Assembly: GCA_001795335.1 (NCBI GenBank)
Contig: MGOK01000131.1
Span: 2,843-8,686, forward strand
DNA: 5,844 nt
From: Chloroflexi bacterium RBG_19FT_COMBO_55_16
Lineage (GTDB): Bacteria > Chloroflexota > Anaerolineae > Anaerolineales > UBA4823
Direction: 5' to 3'
Numbering within the stretch: position 1 is the stretch's first letter; each line of letters begins with the position of its first letter. This document shows positions 1 to 4,708 of the stretch, one piece after another. A program made the translations under genes and the position numbers. The notes under the pieces were generated by a model. That model was not told the DNA's origin. It was given only the letters and a program-made list of their open reading frames with translations, and made no database searches.

Positions 1-55
1 TGGGCAAGTCACAGAATTGAAAGTTCCCTTTCGTCCTCCGTCGTTCGTCAACAGT
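1..55. other. Window-edge non-coding stretch downstream of the HD gene
   Basis: These 55 bases follow the stop codon of the minus-strand HD-domain gene. I see no gene start and no convincing terminator. A 5-bp hairpin at 19-32 (GAAAG/CTTTC arms) has no T-run after it on the minus strand. What lies beyond the edge is unknown, so the operon could continue. Confidence 0.5.
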
Positions 56-697
56 CTATAGCTCCCCACGGTCTTCGGCGGCCAGCCGGGAGTAAAACCC
101 TTCCAGGAAGCGGTGGCGGTCCTCTGCCACGGCACGCGCCGTGGAAGTATATAGCCGGTCTTTGATCTTGCTCAACTTGAAGAGATACTCGTGATAAGAG
201 CTGTGTGCTTCCCCAGGTTCTTTTTCACCGGTTGCCAGGAAACGCGCGGAGGGTTCGGCGTAAATCGGTTGGCCAGCGACGATGGCATAGGCCACAACGC
301 GCACGATGCCGATCGCTCCGAGCACGTCCAGCTTATCGGCGTCGAACAGGATCTTGGCTTCCAGTGTGCGCGGTGGTTCGGAATCGTCGCGGAAGCGGTG
401 GGCGCGGATACAGTGTTGCACGGCAGCGATCTTCTCCTCTGGCCATCCTTCGGTCTGGAGAACCCGGCGTGCGAAATCCGCCGAGGCATGTTGGTGGTTG
501 TAACGACCTAGGTCGCCGCCGGCCGTGGCGCTGCCCTGGGCGTCATGCAGCAAGGCAGCTGCGCGCACGATTTCTAGATCAGCTCCCTCGATTCGTGCCA
601 GACGCTCGGCCATGCGGTAGACGCGCAGCACGTGGTCAAAACCATGCACGGGATCGTCATCGGGATACCAGGCGCGAGCGGTTTCAATGGTAGGCAT
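56..697 (-). CDS. HD-domain metal-dependent phosphohydrolase, substrate unknown
   Basis: A 213-residue soluble protein with the HD superfamily pattern: H22 in HGFDHVLRV, the H51-D52 doublet in ALLHDA, and a downstream Asp in LFDADKLD (D121). H70, H96 and H100 are further candidate metal ligands. This resembles the small YedJ/YpgQ-type HD hydrolases; some relatives are reported to cleave (d)NTPs, but nothing here fixes the substrate. There is no signal peptide or membrane segment. The start chosen is ATG at 697. A TTG codon lies directly before it, but AAGGTG (within the last codons of hutI) sits 5 bases from the ATG and only 2 from the TTG, favouring the ATG. Only 4 bp separate it from the hutI stop, so co-transcription and translational coupling are likely. 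A role in histidine use is only inferred from this position. Confidence 0.9.
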   Translation of the reverse strand: MPTIETARAWYPDDDPVHGFDHVLRVYRMAERLARIEGADLEIVRAAALLHDAQGSATAGGDLGRYNHQHASADFARRVLQTEGWPEEKIAAVQHCIRAHRFRDDSEPPRTLEAKILFDADKLDVLGAIGIVRVVAYAIVAGQPIYAEPSARFLATGEKEPGEAHSSYHEYLFKLSKIKDRLYTSTARAVAEDRHRFLEGFYSRLAAEDRGEL

Positions 698-701
698 CAA
701 T

Positions 702-1952
702 TCACCTTCGGATGATCTTGCCCTTTTTAATCACGGTATCCACCAGGTTTACCCCAAATCGATACCCCAGATGGCGGTAGTCGGGAACATCCAGGAAAAG
801 GATATCCGCCTGTTTGCCAGGTTCGAGCGAGCCGACCTGACCAGCGCGGCTGACCGCCGCCGCGGCGTTGATCGTGGCGGCGGCGATCGCCTGGGCTGGG
901 GTCAGCCGCATATACCGGCAGGCCAAAGCGATGGCAAACTGCATGTTCCCACACCAGGCCGTCCCCGGGTTGAGGTCGGTCGCCAGAGCCAGCATGCCAC
1001 CTGCCTCCAGGATGGCCTGGGCAGGGGTGTAATGGCTTTCCGCCAGGCCGAAGGGTGTGCACGGCAAGGCCACTGCGACAGTATCGCTCTTTGCCAGCGT
1101 AAGGATGTCGTCTAGCGATGTGGTGACCAAATGATCAGCGGAAACCGCCCCCAGCTCGGCAGCCAGCGCCGCGCCGCCCAGGTTGTCGAACTCGTCGGCG
1201 TGGATCTTGAGCGGGAAACCCAGGTTACGCGCGGTTTGCAGGATGCGGCGGGATTGCTCCAGGCTGAAGGCTCCAGTTTCACAGAAGGCGTCCACGAAGG
1301 GCAGCGACCGTTCAGGGGCATTGTCTCCCCACCAGGCGCGTACAGTGGGCAGCATCGTTGTGCACAAGTGACGCGTATACCCGTCTGGATCGCCTTTGAA
1401 CTGCGGGGCGACGGCGTGGGCGCCCAGGAAGGTGATCGCCAGGTCGAGCGGCCCTTGTCGGTCAAGAAAGAGCAGCGCTTGCAGCATCCGGATTTCGGTC
1501 TCGGTCTCCAAGCCATAGCCCGTTTTGGCCTCCGCAGTGGTCGTCCCGTGGGCCAGCATCGATCGCAGGCGCGGCCGCGTCTCTGCAAGTAAAGTCTCCA
1601 GGGAAGCGGCACGCGTGGCACGCACCGTAGAGAGGATCCCACCGCCGGACGCCAGGATCTCCAGGTAGGTTTTCCCTTGCAGGCGAATCTCGAACTCTGC
1701 CGCGCGGTCGCCGGCCCAGATCGGGTGCGTATGCGGGTCGACAAAGCCCGGCATGACCACCCGCCCCGAGGCGTCGAGAACCGGCTCGTTTGGATAAGCT
1801 GCTCGCAGCTCAGCGCTAAGACCCACGGCAGCGATCGCTTCGCCCTGGATGAGCACCGCGCCATCATCAATGATGCCTAAGCGGCCCAGATCGGCCCCGC
1901 GCTGCGGCCCGCCGGCCAGGGTGAGCAGTTGGGAAGCGGAGTGGATGAGCAT
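702..1952 (-). CDS. hutI: Imidazolonepropionase (histidine degradation)
   Basis: A 416-residue cytosolic amidohydrolase that opens 4-imidazolone-5-propionate to N-formimino-L-glutamate, the third step of histidine breakdown. The N-terminal composite-sheet segment (about 1-65) leads into PGFVDPHTHPIWAGDR with metal ligands H74 and H76. After the family blocks SGGGILSTVRATR (102-114) and HGTTTAEAKTGYGL (135-148) come HADE (H251, E254), H274 in SADHL, and D326 in ATDLNPGT. These correspond to the metal and catalytic residues known from Bacillus HutI (H80, H82, H249, E252, H272, D324). Length and N-terminal sequence fit the family, so ATG at 1952 is kept although no clear Shine-Dalgarno precedes it. 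hutH and hutU are not in the window, so the rest of the pathway must be encoded elsewhere. The HD-domain gene follows in the same unit. Confidence 0.97.
   Translation of the reverse strand: MLIHSASQLLTLAGGPQRGADLGRLGIIDDGAVLIQGEAIAAVGLSAELRAAYPNEPVLDASGRVVMPGFVDPHTHPIWAGDRAAEFEIRLQGKTYLEILASGGGILSTVRATRAASLETLLAETRPRLRSMLAHGTTTAEAKTGYGLETETEIRMLQALLFLDRQGPLDLAITFLGAHAVAPQFKGDPDGYTRHLCTTMLPTVRAWWGDNAPERSLPFVDAFCETGAFSLEQSRRILQTARNLGFPLKIHADEFDNLGGAALAAELGAVSADHLVTTSLDDILTLAKSDTVAVALPCTPFGLAESHYTPAQAILEAGGMLALATDLNPGTAWCGNMQFAIALACRYMRLTPAQAIAAATINAAAAVSRAGQVGSLEPGKQADILFLDVPDYRHLGYRFGVNLVDTVIKKGKIIRR
705..712 (-). promoter_or_regulatory. Ribosome binding site of the HD gene, inside hutI
   Basis: The minus strand reads GAAGGTGA across the last hutI codons and stop, followed by ATTG and then the ATG at 697. 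The site decides for ATG 697 over the adjacent TTG at 700. Its overlap with the hutI stop suggests that ribosomes finishing hutI re-initiate on the HD gene. Confidence 0.6.
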
Positions 1953-2058
1953 AGTGGTGGGTACTCAGCGAAAGTGGCCAGTTTGTCAGTCGTTAGTGGG
2001 CAGAAGATTGAGTGCTGAGAGTAAGAAGTATGGGAATTTTACCATCTCGCGGCTTGCC

Positions 2059-2088
2059 TGGACGAGGTGAAGGCATTCTGGGTATAAA
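2059..2088 (+). promoter_or_regulatory. Candidate sigma70-type promoter for aspA
   Basis: A weak candidate: -35 TGGACG (2059-2064, 4 of 6 to consensus), 18-bp spacer, -10 TATAAA (2083-2088, 5 of 6). Transcription would start near 2095, giving a leader of about 54 bases. A second -10-like hexamer, TAAAAT at 2114-2119, has no recognisable -35 at the right distance. The GGATA-N5-TATCC repeat at 2090-2104 would overlap the start site of the first candidate. Confidence 0.3.
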
Positions 2089-2135
2089 TGGATAAGAGAT
2101 ATCCGAACCGGGGTAAAATACACAATATCACTAAT

Positions 2136-2141
2136 GGAGGG
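2136..2141 (+). promoter_or_regulatory. Shine-Dalgarno of aspA (decides the start)
   Basis: GGAGGG lies seven bases before ATG 2149. The longer reading frame from ATG 2134 would begin two bases before this site and has no ribosome binding site of its own, so translation from 2149 is favoured. Confidence 0.8.
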
Positions 2142-2148
2142 CACTCGT

Positions 2149-3600
2149 ATGGAACAAGATTTTCGTGTCGAACGCGACTCGCTGGGCGAGGTGCATGTCC
2201 CCGCGAACGCCCTGTACGGCGCCCAGACACAACGGGCGGTGCAGAACTTCCCGGTTTCCGGCCTGCGCCCCTGGCGGGCGTTTATCTGGGCTATGGCGAC
2301 TATCAAGCGCGCCGCGGCCGGGGTCAATCTTGACCTGGGGCTGCTCGACGCGGAACGCGCGGCAGCCATCGTCCAGGCTGCGCAGGAAGTGATTGACGGT
2401 CAATGGGATGACCAGTTTATCGTCGATCCTTTCCAGGCCGGAGCCGGCACCAGCCACAACATGAACGCCAACGAGGTGATCGCTAACCGGGCCACCCAGA
2501 TCCTGGGAGGGAAACTGGCAGAATACCGCGTCCACCCGAATGACCACGTCAACATGGCTCAGTCGACCAACGATACCATTCCGACCGCCATCCGGCTGGG
2601 TTGCCTGTGGCGATTGGAAGAATTGCTGGAAGCTGTTCAAGGTCTGGCGAACGCCTTGCGCCAGAAAGCTGGAGAATTCGACGAGATCATCAAATCGGGG
2701 CGCACACATCTCCAAGACGCCGTGCCGGTGCGCCTGGGCCAGGAATTCGCGGCTTACGCCCGGGCAGTCGAACGCGACGACGAGCGTATCCGCCGCGCCG
2801 CGGAGGGGCTGCGCCGGCTGGGGATCGGCGGTACAGCTACCGGCTCGGGTTTGAACGCCCACCCGGAATACCACCCACGCATGGTGCGGCGGCTCTCCCA
2901 GTTGACCGGCCTTGAGCTGTATACCTGCGATGACCTGTTCGAAGCCATGCAGTCCATGGCCGACGCGGCCGAGTTCTCGGCTGCCATGCGCACTCTGGCG
3001 ATCACCCTGACCCGCGTCGCCAATGATTTCCGTTTATTAGCTTCTGGCCCATCCACTGGGCTGGACGAGATCCGCCTGCCGACCGTTCAGCCCGGCTCCA
3101 GTATCATGCCAGGCAAGGTCAACCCGGTGCTGGCCGAGATGTTAAATATGGCCATGTTCCATGTGCAAGGTTGCGACCACACCGTGGCCCTGGCCGCTCA
3201 GGCTGGGCAGTTGGAACTCAACGTTATGATGCCGATCATCGCCCATAACCTGTTCGAGATGATGCAAGTCTCTATTGGGGCAATCCGAGCTTTCACTGAG
3301 AAATGCGTGCGAGGCGTGCAAGCTAACCGAAAAAAAGCAGAAGGTTGGTTGGAGAAGAATGCCATCCTCGTCACAGCGCTCAACCCATTGATTGGATATG
3401 CCGCCGGCGCAGCCTTGGTCAAGGAAGCGCTTGCCCGGGATGTGACTATCCGCCAGCTGGCCGTGGAAAAAGCGATATCAGGAGCTCTACATCACGTTTC
3501 TGAAGACCGGTTGGTCAGCGTGCAGGAGATCGAATCCGCCTTGGGCGACTTACGTCGCCTGACCGAGGGTGGCATCGTTGGGAGAAGTGGAGGAGGGTAG
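2149..3600 (+). CDS. aspA: Aspartate ammonia-lyase (aspartase/fumarase superfamily)
   Basis: A 483-residue cytosolic enzyme predicted to convert L-aspartate to fumarate and ammonia as a homotetramer. Conserved blocks in order: GAGTSHNMNANEV (T101 in the substrate site), HPNDHVNMAQSTND (S139-T140-N141), GRTHLQD (T186, H187), and the superfamily signature GSSIMPGKVNP (catalytic Ser in S317-S318; M320, K323, N325). Aspartase rather than fumarase is preferred because AGTS, NDHVN.xQSTND, AxAGQLELNV and LNPLIGY match Bacillus AspA, where fumarase C has SGTQS, NDDVN.xQSSND, SGNFELNV and LNTHIGY. Residues 72-113 look especially like Bacillus AspA (QFIVDP..AGTS.NMNANEV). The start is ATG 2149, seven bases after GGAGGG; the in-frame ATG at 2134 overlaps that site and is rejected. 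The C-terminal tail after about residue 470 is glycine-rich and unconserved. Class II fumarase remains possible. Confidence 0.85.
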   Translation: MEQDFRVERDSLGEVHVPANALYGAQTQRAVQNFPVSGLRPWRAFIWAMATIKRAAAGVNLDLGLLDAERAAAIVQAAQEVIDGQWDDQFIVDPFQAGAGTSHNMNANEVIANRATQILGGKLAEYRVHPNDHVNMAQSTNDTIPTAIRLGCLWRLEELLEAVQGLANALRQKAGEFDEIIKSGRTHLQDAVPVRLGQEFAAYARAVERDDERIRRAAEGLRRLGIGGTATGSGLNAHPEYHPRMVRRLSQLTGLELYTCDDLFEAMQSMADAAEFSAAMRTLAITLTRVANDFRLLASGPSTGLDEIRLPTVQPGSSIMPGKVNPVLAEMLNMAMFHVQGCDHTVALAAQAGQLELNVMMPIIAHNLFEMMQVSIGAIRAFTEKCVRGVQANRKKAEGWLEKNAILVTALNPLIGYAAGAALVKEALARDVTIRQLAVEKAISGALHHVSEDRLVSVQEIESALGDLRRLTEGGIVGRSGGG

Positions 3601-3605
3601 ACCTG

Positions 3606-4352
3606 TTAACCGGTTGGTGAAGTTGGGCGCGCGGCCAGTGCCGCGCCGACAATCCCAGCCTCGTTGAGCAACTGCGCCGGAAGGACTTCGGCCTGAACGG
3701 TCAAATAGGGGAAAAACAAGGCATCCTTTTTACTGGCCCCCCCACCCAGGATGATCAAGTCAGGCCAGACGAGTCTTTCCAAGGTTCGCAAGAACCTGTC
3801 AAAGTGGCGCGCCCATTGTTTCCAGGACATTTTCTCACGTTGGCGAGCCGCGTCCGAAGCTTTAAGTTCGGCATCCTTTCCGTCGATCTCCAGATGGCCG
3901 AGCTCACAGTTGGGGAGCAGATGTCCATTTGTAAACAACGCCGTGCCCAGGCCGGTGCCAATCGTGACAACCAGCACCACACCCATGCGGTCACGCCCGG
4001 CTCCAAATGCCATCTCGGCCAGTCCTGCGGCATCCGCATCGTTGATCGCCGCGACCGGGCATCCAGTCACTTCACTGATCAAGGTCCCGGAATCTGTGCC
4101 GATCCAATCTTTATGGATATTGGCTGCGGTGAAAACCACACCGTTGCGTACGACGGATGGGAAGCCACAGCCGATCGGTCCTTGCCAGTTGAAATGCTTT
4201 CCGATCTCAGCGATGGCTTTGGCCATCGGGCGTGGTTTAGACGGTTTTGGCGTTGGCAATCGAAAGCGGGGAGCAAGCAGGGCTCCCGTGTTTGTATCGA
4301 CCGGTGCGCCCTTAATCCCCGAACCGCCAATATCCACACCCAAAATCTCCAT
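3606..4352 (-). CDS. ppgK: Polyphosphate glucokinase (ROK family)
   Basis: A 248-residue cytosolic sugar kinase predicted to phosphorylate glucose to glucose-6-phosphate with inorganic polyphosphate, and probably ATP, as donor. It has the actin-fold motifs in order: phosphate-1 loop DIGGSGIKG (7-15), catalytic D105 in [10 protein letters not shown], phosphate-2 loop TIGTGLGTA (130-138), substrate-site [11 protein letters not shown] (148-158), and the adenosine motif ILGGGASK (201-208). [22 protein letters not shown] and [11 protein letters not shown] resemble the Mycobacterium polyphosphate glucokinase closely, and the zinc-binding cysteine cluster of ordinary ROK kinases is absent, as expected for this subfamily. 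The start at ATG 4352 follows a perfect AGGAGG by five bases; an upstream in-frame ATG at 4388 has none. It converges on aspA with 5 bp between stop codons and no evident terminator. Strict polyphosphate use cannot be read from sequence. Confidence 0.93.
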   Translation of the reverse strand: MEILGVDIGGSGIKGAPVDTNTGALLAPRFRLPTPKPSKPRPMAKAIAEIGKHFNWQGPIGCGFPSVVRNGVVFTAANIHKDWIGTDSGTLISEVTGCPVAAINDADAAGLAEMAFGAGRDRMGVVLVVTIGTGLGTALFTNGHLLPNCELGHLEIDGKDAELKASDAARQREKMSWKQWARHFDRFLRTLERLVWPDLIILGGGASKKDALFFPYLTVQAEVLPAQLLNEAGIVGAALAARPTSPTG

Positions 4353-4369
4353 CAAAACCTCCTTTTGAT
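4351..4369 (-). promoter_or_regulatory. ppgK ribosome binding site in the loop of an inverted repeat
   Basis: On the mRNA strand a perfect 7-bp inverted repeat (ATCAAAA and TTTTGAT) encloses GGAGG as a 5-base loop. The last two bases of the second arm are the A and T of the ppgK ATG. The Shine-Dalgarno thus sits in a hairpin loop with the start codon partly paired. The stem is mostly A-U and weak, so a regulatory effect is possible but unproven. Confidence 0.5.
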
Positions 4370-4393
4370 ATGACACTGATCTATCCAATTAAG

Positions 4394-4433
4394 CTCGCCG
4401 CAGGTCTGCGCTTCTCTTACGGGAGGAAGCGAG
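4394..4433 (-). other. Possible structured leader of ppgK
   Basis: On the minus strand CGCTTC and GAAGCG (4431-4426 and 4414-4409) can form a 6-bp stem with an 11-base loop. CGCAG and CTGCG next to them form a second small stem sharing bases with the first, and an outer CTCGC/GCGAG pairing would compete with both. If ppgK is transcribed from near 4459, this RNA would lie in its leader. It could equally be chance in a G+C-rich patch. Confidence 0.3.
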
Positions 4434-4465
4434 ATGACTTCGGTCAGGCAACCTAGTAGAATTAG

Positions 4466-4471
4466 ATTATA
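4466..4471 (-). promoter_or_regulatory. Candidate -10 element for ppgK
   Basis: A perfect TATAAT on the minus strand, about 114 bases before the ppgK ATG, would start transcription near 4459. No good TTGACA-like element lies 16-18 bases upstream; that stretch reads CAACGA. It may need an activator or be a chance match in A+T-rich sequence. Confidence 0.35.
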
Positions 4472-4518
4472 TCTGCTTTAGAAATTCCTCGTTGCCACTG
4501 GGAATACCGTTATTGAGT

Positions 4519-4534
4519 ATTGCTCATTTGCAAT
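4519..4534. repeat. Inverted repeat ATTGC-N6-GCAAT, possible operator
   Basis: A perfect 5-bp inverted repeat with a 6-base spacer, centred about 114 bases upstream of the predicted acs transcription start. The size suits a dimeric regulator site and the distance suits an activator, but I do not recognise the motif and short repeats are common in A+T-rich DNA. Confidence 0.3.
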
Positions 4535-4548
4535 TACAATGTTAAAAA

Positions 4549-4567
4549 CCGTCGCGCAGGTCGTCGG
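4549..4567. terminator. Terminator-like hairpin with flanking A- and T-tracts
   Basis: CCGTCG and CGTCGG pair with one mismatch around a 7-base loop. Read on the minus strand the hairpin is followed at once by TTTTTAAC; on the plus strand it is followed by CTTTATTCTT. It therefore has the form of a weak bidirectional rho-independent terminator. No gene obviously needs it: both neighbours point away. It could block antisense or upstream read-through between the two divergent units. Confidence 0.35.
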
Positions 4568-4605
4568 CTTTATTCTTCCGCCTTCAACTACCTTGTCAGG
4601 CTGGA

Positions 4606-4634
4606 TTGACAATAAAGACAGTTCCCCGTAAAAT
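4606..4634 (+). promoter_or_regulatory. Sigma70-type promoter of acs
   Basis: A consensus -35 TTGACA (4606-4611), an optimal 17-bp spacer and -10 TAAAAT (4629-4634, 5 of 6). It is the strongest promoter-like signal in the window and points at acs. The predicted start is near 4641, giving a leader of about 68 bases before the GTG start. Confidence 0.8.
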
Positions 4635-4696
4635 CGACGCATGTTCGAGGGGAGTTTATTGTTTTATATGTGCATTCTCATCCCAATAGTTCGACC

Positions 4697-4704
4697 AAAG
4701 GAGG
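4697..4704 (+). promoter_or_regulatory. Shine-Dalgarno of acs (supports the GTG start)
   Basis: AAAGGAGG lies four bases before GTG 4709. The match to the anti-Shine-Dalgarno is strong though the spacing is slightly short. The first in-frame ATG comes only at codon 78, well inside conserved sequence, so GTG is the start. Confidence 0.8.
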
Positions 4705-4708
4705 AACC

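Larger units (their letters stand above)
1953..2148. other. Divergent intergenic control region, hutI / aspA
   Basis: This 196-bp gap lies between the divergent hutI and aspA starts and must carry the promoters of both. The aspA-proximal part (about 2080-2130) is A+T-rich with -10-like hexamers (TATAAA at 2083, TAAAAT at 2114). A short inverted repeat, GGATA-N5-TATCC, spans 2090-2104 just downstream of the first hexamer and could be an operator or chance. I could not pick a convincing minus-strand promoter for hutI. No gene is supported here. Confidence 0.6.
4353..4708. other. Divergent intergenic control region, ppgK / acs
   Basis: This 356-bp gap separates the divergent ppgK and acs starts and is A+T-rich in its centre. 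Going rightwards it holds the ppgK ribosome-site hairpin (4351-4369), paired segments that would lie in the ppgK leader (4394-4433), a perfect minus-strand TATAAT (4466-4471), an ATTGC-N6-GCAAT inverted repeat (4519-4534), a hairpin flanked by A- and T-tracts (4549-4567), the acs promoter (4606-4634) and the acs leader. Two tiny ORFs (4434-4481 and 4641-4727) are formally present, but I do not call them genes. I see no tRNA, no recognisable riboswitch and no insertion-sequence ends. Confidence 0.7.

Noticed and set aside
19..32. Small hairpin GAAAG-TTCC-CTTTC as a terminator of the HD gene
   Set aside because: It has only five base pairs and no T-run on the minus strand after it.
1112..1870. 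Long minus-strand frame (252 codons) inside hutI
   Set aside because: It is an out-of-frame shadow of hutI on the same strand with Arg/Ser/Pro-rich low-complexity content and no family motif.
1964..2019. CTCAGC/GCTGAG inverted repeat in the hutI/aspA gap
   Set aside because: The arms are six bases with a 44-base spacer; this is expected by chance and suits neither a hairpin nor a dimer site.
2134..2148. Upstream in-frame ATG for aspA
   Set aside because: It would begin at the Shine-Dalgarno GGAGGG of the ATG at 2149 and lacks a ribosome site of its own.
2131..2874. Long minus-strand open frame (247 codons) opposite aspA
   Set aside because: It lies wholly opposite strongly conserved aspA sequence and its upstream divergent gap, resembles no protein I know, and is the usual shadow frame of a G+C-rich gene.
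3608..3615. AACCGGTT palindrome at the aspA/ppgK junction as a bidirectional terminator
   Set aside because: It is an 8-bp palindrome without a loop and without flanking T-tracts, so it cannot form an intrinsic terminator.
4353..4388. Twelve-residue N-terminal extension of ppgK from ATG 4388
   Set aside because: The family begins close to [10 protein letters not shown], and the perfect AGGAGG sits just before ATG 4352, inside the would-be extension.
4470..4500. Sigma54-like -24/-12 promoter on the minus strand (TGGCAACGAGG)
   Set aside because: The TGGCA half is present, but no GC-containing -12 element follows at the required distance.
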